The position numbers and the translations under genes are program-made. DNA of 35,489 nt from Gammaproteobacteria bacterium. GTDB taxonomy: Bacteria; Pseudomonadota; Gammaproteobacteria; JAJDOJ01. Numbering within the stretch: position 1 is the first letter of the stretch; each line of letters starts with the position of its first letter. Shown one piece after another: positions 27,028 to 35,130 of this stretch. Under the pieces are notes generated by a model. The model had not been told where the DNA came from. It saw only the letters and a program-made list of their open reading frames with translations, and did no database searches. Location of the stretch: the NCBI GenBank assembly GCA_022340215.1, contig JAJDOJ010000224.1, positions 1 through 35,489 on the forward strand, given 5' to 3'.

Positions 27028-27334
27028 TGGGGCGGCGCCGGGTACGACGCGCCCTGTCCTCGCGTGGCGAGTCGGGAGGGACATCGCAGCGGCCCGCCGA
27101 ACCGCAGCCGAGGAGGAAGAATCCAATGAGGACGAACGGAAATGCCGCGACCGCCAGCCACTGGAACCCGCCACGAAACAGGGCCGGCTCGAGCAGCCAG
27201 GGGGTGAAAGCCAGGCCGGTGCAGTAGAGCACGGCGGCATAGGCGAACCACGCGACACGCCGCGTGAACGGGTGCGAGATCAGCGAGCCGCGGGGGAAGA
27301 TGGCAGCCTCGTTTCGGCGTTGCCGTTCAGTCAC
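27014..27334 (-). CDS. Small membrane protein of unknown function, 3' end altered by the MITE
   Basis: From GTG 27334, overlapping the end of the lipoprotein gene (27327) by 8 bases, the frame encodes about 106 residues. The first part is a soluble segment (TERQRRNEAAIFPRGSL), and two transmembrane helices (VAWFAYAAVLYCTGLAFTPW and WLAVAAFPFVLIGFFLLG) follow, then an Arg-rich tail. I do not recognise the family. The last codons and the TGA stop lie in the terminal repeat of the MITE (CTCTGTTGAC read on the minus strand), so the present C-terminus (RPTRLC) is partly element-derived and the native tail may have been lost. Translational coupling to the lipoprotein gene suggests a joint envelope function. 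Confidence 0.6.
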   Translation of the reverse strand: MTERQRRNEAAIFPRGSLISHPFTRRVAWFAYAAVLYCTGLAFTPWLLEPALFRGGFQWLAVAAFPFVLIGFFLLGCGSAGRCDVPPDSPREDRARRTRRRPTRLC

Positions 27335-27659
27335 TGCCGTACATCCACTCGACACGCCGTCTTCCCAGTTCGGCCCGCTTGCACTCGGTCTCACCCCGCT
27401 CCCATCCGCTGGCATATCGTTCGTCCACGAGGAATTCACTCAGCTGGCGGGTGAAGGTGTATTGGGGATTGCCGGCACGGGCATACCCGGTGACGCAACC
27501 GTCCATGTAGCCGTCGATGTACTCCGGGGGATAGCCCTCCTCCTCCAGTCTCTCACGCAACTGTTTTTCGCCGCATGCGGGGATCGCCGACAGCAAGGCC
27601 AGTACCACCAGCGCATGGGACCAGCGCCGCTGCCGGAAAAGGAAAATGGGTTCTCGCAA
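27327..27659 (-). CDS. Putative lipoprotein of unknown function
   Basis: The 110-residue product has a hydrophobic leader and lipobox (LALLSAIPAC). A compact acidic/aromatic domain follows, with RLEEEGYPPEYIDGYMDGC and a YASGWERGETEC repeat-like motif; the two Cys and paired DGC/GETEC elements suggest a disulfide. The family is not named here, although GYxDGC...GW.RGxxxC patterns recur in small gammaproteobacterial lipoproteins. The start is TTG 27659 with GGTGA about 6 bases upstream; no ATG is available before the leader. The gene overlaps the downstream membrane-protein gene and is divergent from pgl. The cassette splits zwf from pgl. Confidence 0.65.
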   Translation of the reverse strand: MREPIFLFRQRRWSHALVVLALLSAIPACGEKQLRERLEEEGYPPEYIDGYMDGCVTGYARAGNPQYTFTRQLSEFLVDERYASGWERGETECKRAELGRRRVEWMYGSD

Positions 27660-27847
27660 TTCAGGTCACCAGAATTCAGCTTTAGGGTGCATGGCCGACG
27701 CGACGCACCTGCGCTACCCTACCCGGAATCGTTAGGAGTTTCACCTTACGGACGGCGGCGTGTAGGCCGGTTTACCCGCCTGTGATAACTTTGCCGTCGC
27801 GGGACGGTTTTAACCCCCCTTCAAGGCGGCGATCATGACAGCGGCCT

Positions 27848-27867
27848 GAGACAGGATTGTCTGTCTC
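27848..27867. other. Hairpin in the pgl upstream region
   Basis: GAGACAG and CTGTCTC form a perfect 7-base stem with a 6-base loop, 62 bases before the pgl start. It could be a leader hairpin or an operator. No tract of T follows. The rest of the 270-base divergent gap holds nothing else I can name. Confidence 0.3.
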
Positions 27868-27929
27868 TGCCCGGGAGTGCTACCGCCGATTGCAGAGACG
27901 ATTCACAGGCCCCCGGAACCCTCCTCGAC

Positions 27930-28625
27930 ATGACATCCCCAGACGTGAGATGGCACGTAATGCCCGACGGCGAGGCGATTGCCGAAGCGGTCGCCGAGCG
28001 GATCATGCGCGCATCGCGACGCGCCATTTCGGCACGCGGCGTGTTCCGCGTGGTGCTGGCCGGCGGGTCCACTCCGCAACACGCCTACCGCAGACTGGCG
28101 CAGATGCCGGCCGACTGGTCCCGCTGGTCGATCTACTATGGCGACGAGCGCTGCGTTCCCACGGGCGACGCGCAGCGAAACAGTACCATGGCCGACCGGG
28201 CGTTGCTCGATCACGTCGCGGTGCCCAGGGTGCATATCCATCCGATCCCGGCCGAACACGGCCCCGCCCGCGGGGCGGCCGAATATGGAGCGACGGTGCG
28301 GAACGCCCTCCCTTTCGATCTCGTGTTGCTCGGCATGGGGGAGGATGGCCACACCGCCAGCCTGTTCCCGGGCCAGCAGCACGACGAGCACGCGGTGGTC
28401 GTCCCCGTCTACGGAGCACCCAAGCCTCCGCCGGACCGGGTTTCGGTCAATACACCGGCCCTCAACGAGGCTCTGGAGATCCATATCATGGTGACCGGCG
28501 AAGGCAAGCGAGACGCAGTTCGACGCTGGAAGGCCGGTGAGGAACTGCCCGTCAGCCGGGTTCACGGCCGATGCGGCGTCGACGTCTGGCTCGATCCCGC
28601 GGCCTCGGGCGGATCATCCGAATAG
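27930..28625 (+). CDS. pgl: 6-phosphogluconolactonase (DevB/Pgl type)
   Basis: The 231-residue cytoplasmic enzyme hydrolyses 6-phosphogluconolactone, the product of Zwf, to 6-phosphogluconate. The NagB-like fold signatures are present: RVVLAGGSTPQHAYRRLA, IYYGDERCVP, NSTMADRALLDHV, FDLVLLGMGEDGHTASLFPG with the catalytic His, and VMVTGEGKRDAV-like (IMVTGEGKRDAV) near the C-terminus. Length is normal for the family. It completes zwf-pgl-gnd chemistry but stands alone behind a divergent two-gene cassette and probably has its own promoter. The ribosome-binding site before ATG 27930 is weak. Confidence 0.93.
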   Translation: MTSPDVRWHVMPDGEAIAEAVAERIMRASRRAISARGVFRVVLAGGSTPQHAYRRLAQMPADWSRWSIYYGDERCVPTGDAQRNSTMADRALLDHVAVPRVHIHPIPAEHGPARGAAEYGATVRNALPFDLVLLGMGEDGHTASLFPGQQHDEHAVVVPVYGAPKPPPDRVSVNTPALNEALEIHIMVTGEGKRDAVRRWKAGEELPVSRVHGRCGVDVWLDPAASGGSSE

Positions 28626-28801
28626 GTCACCGGCATGTGCCCGGATAGACAGGCGTATCGTTGCCGTGGGATCTGCTCGAGACGGCATGGGTGTGACCGA
28701 GGCCTCCTGTTCATCGTGGCCGGACGAACCCAACGTGAGAGAGGCGAATCCGGGGGTGATGAGGCGTCCCGCCCGTTGAGCGGCGTCGATCCCGAACGTT
28801 C

Positions 28802-29218
28802 ATGACCATTGCACACAAGATCATCCGCGTACGGGATTTTCTAGAGACCACGGCCACCGGGAAGATTAATCTCGAGACCGTGAAGAGAATCCTCTCGACA
28901 CTCATTGAGGCCGGGGGCGGTCAGTCGGAATACAATATCCTGGTGGACGTGAGGCAGGCCGAAAGCATCATGGAGGACGAGGACCTGGGACAGATCGTCG
29001 AATATCTCGATCACAACCGGGAATCGTTCCGAAACAAGATCGCCGTTCTGTACGCCGCCCGGCGCCCGGCACATGCCAACCTCTTTCTCCAGGCGGCGCG
29101 TGACGCCGGATTCGACATCCGGTTCTTCACCGACTACGAGCAGGCAATCGGCTGGCTGCACACCTCGATCTATTACGACATCGAATACGACGGTGAGCTT
29201 CCGGATTCCGAGCCGTAA
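28802..29218 (+). CDS. SpoIIAA/STAS-like protein of unknown function
   Basis: The 138-residue soluble protein has alternating strands and helices (YNILVDVRQAESIM, KIAVLYAARRPAHANLFLQA, IRFFTDYEQAIGWL) resembling SpoIIAA/STAS-type small domains. This kind of protein appears in many proteobacteria without known function. There is no signal peptide or catalytic motif. The acidic C-terminus (YDIEYDGELPDSEP) may be surface exposed. It stands alone, about 175 bases after pgl, and converges with the YedK gene. A regulatory or protein-binding role is only a guess. Confidence 0.65.
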   Translation: MTIAHKIIRVRDFLETTATGKINLETVKRILSTLIEAGGGQSEYNILVDVRQAESIMEDEDLGQIVEYLDHNRESFRNKIAVLYAARRPAHANLFLQAARDAGFDIRFFTDYEQAIGWLHTSIYYDIEYDGELPDSEP

Positions 29219-29328
29219 CACGGCAAAACCGGTCCCGTGGACTCGACATCGGGCATCCGACGGAGCAGCTCGCATCCGGCCCCAAACCGTCAAGGTCGCT
29301 CCCGTTTCCCGGAGCCGACTGAACGGAT

Positions 29329-30039
29329 TCAGGAACGTTCGGGATCCGGGATGCGCTCGAGGCAACGCGCCGAATCGTTGGCCGGGCTGTTCACGTAGCG
29401 GCTGACCGGCCAGACCTCGAACACGTCCACTGGACGCGCGTCGAGAACCTCGCATAACGCCTGCGGATCCGTCATCCGTGGGTCCAGCCATTGCTCGTAC
29501 AACCCGCGGTCCAGGACCACTGGCATGCGCGCATGGATACGAGCAAGCTGGGCGGATGCGTCGCCGGTCAGCAGGGTAAAGGTCTCGAGTGCCGGCGCAT
29601 CGGCATCCCGGCCCTTCCCCCGCCACGACTCCCACAGTCCCGCGATGAAAAAAGGTTCGCCATCGCGTCGCCGGATCGTCCAGGGTTGTTTTCCGTCGGC
29701 CGACCGCCTCCATTCATACCAGCCATCTGCCGCGACCAGGCAGCGTCGTCGACGATACGGGACGCGATAGGCGGGCTTTTCGGCCGCGCTCTCCACCCGG
29801 GCATTGATCATGCGGTTTCCGATCCCCGGGTCCTTCGCCCAGGATGGCACCAGGCCCCACTTCAGATCGTCGATGCGTGCGCCGACGGCGTCCGGTAGCC
29901 GGCGTACGACGGGTAGCATTTGCGTCGGTGCCGCGTTGTAGCGCGGCCCGTCCGCGCCCATGCTCCCGATCTCGACCAGGAGGTCCAGCAGGTCGACAAA
30001 ACCCTGGGCCGAGGTCAGTACATTGTAGCGTCCGCACAT
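29329..30039 (-). CDS. yedK: SOS-response-associated peptidase YedK/HMCES
   Basis: The 236-residue protein is an SRAP-domain protein that crosslinks to abasic sites in single-stranded DNA, shielding them from breakage. All key residues are present: Cys2 after the initiator Met (MCGRYN), which forms the thiazolidine link, Asn35 in RYNAAPTQ, Glu109 in ADGWYEW and His169 in RIHARMPV. The cysteine must be exposed by removal of Met1, so ATG 30039 is the certain start. No LexA box is evident immediately upstream. It converges with the SpoIIAA-like gene. Confidence 0.94.
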   Translation of the reverse strand: MCGRYNVLTSAQGFVDLLDLLVEIGSMGADGPRYNAAPTQMLPVVRRLPDAVGARIDDLKWGLVPSWAKDPGIGNRMINARVESAAEKPAYRVPYRRRRCLVAADGWYEWRRSADGKQPWTIRRRDGEPFFIAGLWESWRGKGRDADAPALETFTLLTGDASAQLARIHARMPVVLDRGLYEQWLDPRMTDPQALCEVLDARPVDVFEVWPVSRYVNSPANDSARCLERIPDPERS

Positions 30040-30109
30040 GTTGATGCTTCCTTGTCACCCTGGGAGAGGGCTTGACCCGGGCGGGTTTGCGAGTCGCCGC
30101 CGCATGATA

Positions 30110-30266
30110 TACCCGTCACGGACAGGTTTACCCGGCACGCACGCCCGCTTCGTCCCGTGGCGGCGTTGCGATTCCTTGCAATAGAGCGGCTATTACGCGT
30201 CATCGCGCCTTGCCACGAAACGAATATGACACACACTTTCTCGTGAAAACCTGTCCGCGACGGGTA
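30110..30266. mobile_element. Third inverted-repeat element, 157 bases
   Basis: Arms at 30110-30129 (TACCCGTCACGGACAGGTTT) and 30247-30266 are inverted copies matching at 19 of 20 positions, with an interior of 117 bases. The interior includes a CGTGGC/GCCACG pair and small hairpins and has no gene. Size and layout match a MITE. A clear target duplication is not seen (TA on both sides is possible). It lies upstream of yedK. Confidence 0.6.
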
Positions 30267-30363
30267 AATCGGGAGGGCCGCAATCTTTCGAGCCGGCGAC
30301 TCGCAATCCAGTAAACTACCCGGCAGAAAGACTTTGCCCGAAGAATGCGGGGAATGCCAATGA

Positions 30364-30619
30364 CAGAAGCCCAAGCAGGCCCACATGGCGGACCTGCAGG
30401 CAGAGACCTGCGTGCGAAACCTGGTGGCGGACATCGCGGGCCAGCCGCAGACGCATACCTTCCGCACCGAGCCGATCTGTATCATCGATTCTCTCGACAG
30501 TGGGGTACTTGCTTTTCCGCAACGAGCGCCGCAATTTCCAGTTTCGGGCCAGTCCCCTCCACCGGGGCAAGTCACTGTTCGAAAAGCGCTATCTGAGGCC
30601 CTACCGTCGTGCTGCCTGA
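30364..30619 (+). pseudogene. Remnant of a FAD/NAD(P) oxidoreductase C-terminus
   Basis: One frame from about 30364 reads PKQAHMADLQAETCVRNL, then GQPQTHTFRTEPICIIDSLD and SGVL. After a frameshift near 30508 a second frame reads LFRNERRNFQFRASPLHRGK and SLFEKRYLRPYRRAA-stop (30617-30619). This order matches the C-terminal end of sulfide:quinone reductase/type-II NADH dehydrogenase-like flavoproteins (a PKTGxMAExQA motif, then a cofactor/Asp segment, then an FEKYFLRK tail). The N-terminal FAD-binding body is absent, so it is a decayed fragment. Confidence 0.6.
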
Positions 30620-30708
30620 GCCGGAGATTCAGGCGCACTGGTCCAATTGCGACGGGAGGGACTCGAATACCCGCAGGCACAGGCCAACATTAAGGTATCC
30701 CGTAGAAG

Positions 30709-31644
30709 ATGGAATTCAAGGACTATTACCGGACACTCAACGTCTCACGCGACGCTACGCTGGATCAGATCAAGCAGTCCTATCGCCGTCTGGCGCGAAA
30801 ATACCACCCGGACGTCAGCAAGGAGTCGAACGCCGAGCAGCGGTTCAAGGAGCTCGGCGAGGCCTACGAGGTTCTGAAGGACCCTGAGAAGCGAGCGGCC
30901 TACGATCGCTTCGGAAGCGAGTGGAAGCAGGGGCAGGAGTTCAGGCCGCCGCCGGACTGGGACGCCGGGTTCGAATTCTCCGGCGGGGGATTCACCGGCG
31001 CGGAGGGGTTCAGCGACTTTTTCGAGACCCTGTTCGGCCGACGCACGGGCCACGGCGCCGCGCGCGGCAGGTTCCGGGCACAAGGACAGGATCATCACGC
31101 CAAGATCCTGGTGAGCCTGGAGGATGCCTATCACGGCGCCTCGCGCACCATTTCGCTGCAGGCACCGCAGATCGATCCCTCCGGTCACGTTTATGCAGGC
31201 ACCAGAAACCTCAACGTGCGCATTCCACGCGGTGTCATCGAGGGGCAGCGTATCCGTCTGACCGGACAGGGCTCGCCCGGGATCGGTGGAGGGCCGGCGG
31301 GAGATCTCTATCTGGAGATCGCGTACGAGCCTCATCGGTGGTTCAAGCCCGACGGGCGGGACCTCTATCTGGAACTCCCCGTCACCCCCTGGGAAGCCGG
31401 ACTCGGGGCCACCGTCACCGTCCCCACGCCGGGCGGCCGGGTGGACCTGAGGCTGCCGGCCGGATCGCAATCGGGTCAGAAACTTCGGCTCAAGGGAAAG
31501 GGTATGACCGGCAAGGTACCGGGTGACCTGTACATCGTGCTCAAGATCATGACACCGAAGCCCAAATCGGATGCGGACCGCAAACTCTACGAGAAGATGG
31601 CGCAGCAGATGGCATTCGATCCGCGAACCTCGATGGGGAGCTGA
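30709..31644 (+). CDS. cbpA: Curved-DNA-binding protein / DnaJ-type co-chaperone
   Basis: The 311-residue cytoplasmic protein has an N-terminal J domain with the HPD motif (KYHPDVSKES, around residue 34), which stimulates DnaK ATPase. A Gly/Phe-rich linker (FEFSGGGFTGAEGFSDFF) follows, then two DnaJ C-terminal substrate-binding domains (VRIPRGVIEGQRIRLTGQG; GDLYIVLKI) with no zinc-finger region. This is the CbpA layout. The ATG start at 30709 directly opens the J domain (MEFKDYYRTLNV). Its usual partner cbpM follows immediately but is broken, so modulation of this CbpA by CbpM is probably lost. The preceding gap holds an oxidoreductase remnant. Confidence 0.93.
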   Translation: MEFKDYYRTLNVSRDATLDQIKQSYRRLARKYHPDVSKESNAEQRFKELGEAYEVLKDPEKRAAYDRFGSEWKQGQEFRPPPDWDAGFEFSGGGFTGAEGFSDFFETLFGRRTGHGAARGRFRAQGQDHHAKILVSLEDAYHGASRTISLQAPQIDPSGHVYAGTRNLNVRIPRGVIEGQRIRLTGQGSPGIGGGPAGDLYLEIAYEPHRWFKPDGRDLYLELPVTPWEAGLGATVTVPTPGGRVDLRLPAGSQSGQKLRLKGKGMTGKVPGDLYIVLKIMTPKPKSDADRKLYEKMAQQMAFDPRTSMGS

Positions 31645-31648
31645 TCCG

Positions 31649-31802
31649 ATGAAGAACGACTTCACGAACTGCACCGTCGAGCAGCTCGACGAGACCCGAG
31701 TCTTCGATCTGCGTCAAATCTGAGCCTCGTGCGAGGTGCGCGCCGAAACCATGATCGAGCTGGTGGTCGAGGGTGTCGATTCCCGCCCGGAGGATACCAG
31801 GC
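31649..31802 (+). pseudogene. cbpM-like remnant with an in-frame stop
   Basis: ATG 31649, five bases after cbpA, reads MKNDFTNCTVEQLDETRVFD and then meets TGA at 31721-31723. The same frame continues ASCEVRAETMIELVVEGVDS with family-like residues of the chaperone modulator CbpM (an ACxV-AE-IIELVEEGVLEP pattern at the start of its MerR-like fold), and then all similarity ends near 31800. The C-terminal half is absent. CbpM normally binds and inhibits the CbpA J domain. Confidence 0.65.
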
Positions 31803-31860
31803 TTATTGCGGTAGTTATACCCGTCAGGACGACTCGTGTCTCCGGGAGCAGGTATACCAT

Positions 31861-34800
31861 TTGAAAGCGTCCGAATCCGAAATCCGCCGTGCCCTGGCCG
31901 ACGTCCTCATCGGCGCCGGCCCTACCGTCCTGTTTCAATGGATCAATGCGCCGGACTGGCCCGTCGCGTTCGTCTCTGTAAATGTCCGGCAATTCGGCTA
32001 CAGTGCCGAGGCATTCATCGACGGAACCATCCGCTTCGCCGAGATCGTGCACCCCGATGATAGCAAGCGGGTAGCCGACGAGATCGATCGCCACTTGGCC
32101 TCGGGTCAGGATGACTACACGCAGGTGTATCGTCTGGTCACCCGCGACGGGGAGATTCGCTGGGTCGAGGACCGCACCATCGTGGCACGGGACGCCGCGG
32201 GAGAGGTCACACACTTTCTCGGCATCCTGTTGGACATCACCAAGGAGCGGCAGCTACAGCTCGCCTGGCGCGATTCTGAATCCCGGTTCCGCCACATGGT
32301 GGAGAACCTGAATGCGCGCCACATCTTCTTCACTCGCGACTCGAGCGGTGCGTTCAGCTACGTCAGTCCGTCAGTGGCGAAGATCCTGGGTTACTCACCG
32401 GATGAGTTTGCTTCGGGTTTTCCCGAACGGTACCTGACCGTCCACCCGGTCAACCGGGACGCGAGCGAATGGTTTGCGTCCGGGGATAACCGTCGCCGGG
32501 AACTGGATATCCTGAGGAAGGACGGGACGACCTGTCGACTCGAGGTCACGAAGACATCGCGCCACGACGAGGAAGGAAACCTGGTCGCCTGGGAGGGAGT
32601 CGTCCAGGACATCAGCGAGCGTGTCTACCTTAACGAGGGCACGTGCCGGAGCCGGGCGGGGATAGCCGACGAACACGTCGCGAAGGTCGGCAACTGGGAA
32701 TGGAACCTTCTCGACGGGCACGTATCCTGGTCCGACGAGGTATACCAGATCTTCGGTCTGTCGCCCCGATCGATCGAGCCGGAGCCGTCGATCTTCCGGC
32801 GCTATGTTCACCCGCAGGACAGGGAACGCGTCCGCGAAGCCATGAAGACCGCGCTGGAAGGTCGCCTGCCCTACGATATCCGCTATCGCATTCTACGACC
32901 GGACGGCGAGATCCGACATCTGCATTCGCAGGCGAAAATCGTCTACGACGACGCGGGGGACGCCGCCGTGATGACCGGCACGGTGCTCGACGAGACCGAG
33001 CGCCGGCACTTCGAACTCGCCAGCGAACTCAATCTGGACAAGTACCGAGCGCTGATCGAGACGACCACGGACCTCGTCTGGGAGGTCGACGCCAACGTTG
33101 TCTACACCTATTGCAGCCCCAAGGTCGAGGAGTTCTTCGGGCTACCCGCCAGCGAGGTCCTCGGCAAGACCCCGTTTGACTTCATGCCGGAAGCGGAAGC
33201 CGAGCGGGTTGCCAGTATTTTCCGGTCCATGGTGGCGGAAAGGCACCCGTTTACCGGTCTGGAGAACATCAACGTCCACCGGGACGGTCACGAGGTCATT
33301 CTCGAGACCTCGGGTGTCCCGTATTACGATGCAGCCGGGAACTTCGCGGGTTATCGTGGCATCGACCGCGACATCACGGAACGCAAGCGTGCAGAAATCA
33401 AGATACGCAAACAGAAACAGCTCCTGCACACGGTGCTGGACAGCGTCCGTGAATCCATCGTGGTGGTCGACCTGGATTACAACATCCACCTGATGAACAA
33501 GGCCGCCAGAGAGTCCATGAAGCTTGATGCCGTGGCCGACCCGCAGCACCCGAAGTGCTTCGAGGTCACGCGCGGCCTGAAAGCGCCCTGCCATGGGCAG
33601 AACGACACCTGCCCCCTGCAGCAGGTCATCGCCACCGGGGAACCGGACACCAGCATTCATGTCACCAGACGCGCCGACGGTTCGCAGCAATACACCGAAC
33701 TGGTCGCCACACCCGTGCTCGGAGTCGACGGCCTGCCCGAGGGAATCATCGAAACACGCCGGGACATCACACCACAGTTCCTGACCCAGCAGCGGTTAAA
33801 GGATCAGAAAAAGGTCCTGGAGCGGCTCGCACACCTGGACGCCCTGACCGGCCTTCCGAATCGCCTGCTGTTTCTCGACAGGCTGCAGCAGGCCATCGGC
33901 AAGGCGCGCCGCAACCGCCGGCACCTCGCCGTGTTGTTCATCGACCTAGACCGGTTCAAGCCGATCAACGACGACTTCGGCCACGCCACGGGTGACGCCG
34001 TGCTGAAGGTCGTCGCCCGGCGACTGCGCGACGGTGTCCGCGAGGATGACACCGTCGCGCGGCTGGGCGGCGACGAGTTCACCGTCGTCATGGAAGACCT
34101 GAAGCGCTCCGAACATGCCAGCGTGCTGGCGCAGAAACTGATCCACAGGCTTCAGGAGCCGGTCGAGGTCGACGGACATTCGCTGAGTGTCTCGGCCAGT
34201 GTGGGGATCAGCCTGTTTCCCCAGGATGGGGAGACCGCGAACGAGTTGCTGTCCAATGCGGATACTGCGATGTACAAGGCCAAGCACGAGCGACGCGGTA
34301 CCCTGCGTTTCTTCACCGAGGACATGACGGAGCGGGCCTTCGAGCGGGTGTTGATGGAGGCCCACCTGCGCCGGGCACTGGATCGGCGGGAATTCGTCCT
34401 CCACTACCAGCCACAGGTTCACCTTCGCAGCGGTGCGCTGATCGGCCTGGAGGCGCTGGTACGCTGGGAACATCCCGAGATGGGCCTGCTGCCGCCGGCC
34501 CGGTTCGTGCCCCTGGCCGAGGATACCGGCATGATAGTGGAACTCGGGGAGTGGATCCTGCAGACGACATGTGCCCAAATGGCCGTGTGGCGGCGCTCCG
34601 GCCGGAAACCCGCGCGTGTGGCGGTCAACGTAACGGCCAACCAGTTGCGGGACGAAGGTCTACCACCCATGGTCGAGCGGGTTCTTCTGGAGACCGGCTG
34701 CAGGCCGGAATGGCTGGAGATCGAGCTTACGGAGAAGATCCTGATGGCGGTAGAAGCGCGTTCGCCCGGAGTCCTCGAATCATTGGCCTCCCTGGGGATC

Positions 34801-35130
34801 CACATGGCACTCGACAATTTCGGCTCCGGCTGCTCATCACTGGGAGAACTCGCGAGATCACCCATCACGAAACTCAAGATCGACGGGACCTTTGTTCGTG
34901 GGGTCACCCCGGAATCACCGGATTCGGATATCTCCCGCGCGGCGATCGCGATGGGCACGAGCCTGGGTCTGGAAGTCATCGCCGAGGGTGTGGAGACCGA
35001 GGCGCAGAAGGCGTTTCTGCGCGAGGCAGGATGCTACGAGGTCCAGGGGTATGTCTATGGTCGTCCGGTGCCGAAAGAGGAAATGACGGCACAGATGTTG
35101 GCATGGCGAAACGGTGTGGACGGCGTTTAA
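31861..35130 (+). CDS. Five-PAS sensor with GGDEF and EAL domains
   Basis: This is a c-di-GMP signalling protein of about 1089 residues. Five PAS/PAC units occur between about 1 and 680, the fifth containing a Cys cluster (KCFEVTRGLKAPCHGQNDTC) that could bind metal or sense redox. They are followed by a diguanylate cyclase domain with GGDEF at 736-740 and an intact inhibitory RxxD (REDD), and a C-terminal phosphodiesterase domain with EAL at 864-866. The EAL metal-binding DDFG appears as DNFG (Asp985-Asn986), so hydrolysis may be impaired. The protein lacks transmembrane segments and is probably cytoplasmic. The start is uncertain: TTG 31861 has AGG about 8 bases upstream, and the open frame extends back to 31729 across the cbpM remnant. 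Confidence 0.87.
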   Translation: MKASESEIRRALADVLIGAGPTVLFQWINAPDWPVAFVSVNVRQFGYSAEAFIDGTIRFAEIVHPDDSKRVADEIDRHLASGQDDYTQVYRLVTRDGEIRWVEDRTIVARDAAGEVTHFLGILLDITKERQLQLAWRDSESRFRHMVENLNARHIFFTRDSSGAFSYVSPSVAKILGYSPDEFASGFPERYLTVHPVNRDASEWFASGDNRRRELDILRKDGTTCRLEVTKTSRHDEEGNLVAWEGVVQDISERVYLNEGTCRSRAGIADEHVAKVGNWEWNLLDGHVSWSDEVYQIFGLSPRSIEPEPSIFRRYVHPQDRERVREAMKTALEGRLPYDIRYRILRPDGEIRHLHSQAKIVYDDAGDAAVMTGTVLDETERRHFELASELNLDKYRALIETTTDLVWEVDANVVYTYCSPKVEEFFGLPASEVLGKTPFDFMPEAEAERVASIFRSMVAERHPFTGLENINVHRDGHEVILETSGVPYYDAAGNFAGYRGIDRDITERKRAEIKIRKQKQLLHTVLDSVRESIVVVDLDYNIHLMNKAARESMKLDAVADPQHPKCFEVTRGLKAPCHGQNDTCPLQQVIATGEPDTSIHVTRRADGSQQYTELVATPVLGVDGLPEGIIETRRDITPQFLTQQRLKDQKKVLERLAHLDALTGLPNRLLFLDRLQQAIGKARRNRRHLAVLFIDLDRFKPINDDFGHATGDAVLKVVARRLRDGVREDDTVARLGGDEFTVVMEDLKRSEHASVLAQKLIHRLQEPVEVDGHSLSVSASVGISLFPQDGETANELLSNADTAMYKAKHERRGTLRFFTEDMTERAFERVLMEAHLRRALDRREFVLHYQPQVHLRSGALIGLEALVRWEHPEMGLLPPARFVPLAEDTGMIVELGEWILQTTCAQMAVWRRSGRKPARVAVNVTANQLRDEGLPPMVERVLLETGCRPEWLEIELTEKILMAVEARSPGVLESLASLGIHMALDNFGSGCSSLGELARSPITKLKIDGTFVRGVTPESPDSDISRAAIAMGTSLGLEVIAEGVETEAQKAFLREAGCYEVQGYVYGRPVPKEEMTAQMLAWRNGVDGV

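Noticed and set aside
28841-29713. 290-codon minus-strand open frame across 28802-29713
   Set aside because: It overlaps the SpoIIAA-like and yedK genes in other frames and its translation is low-complexity.
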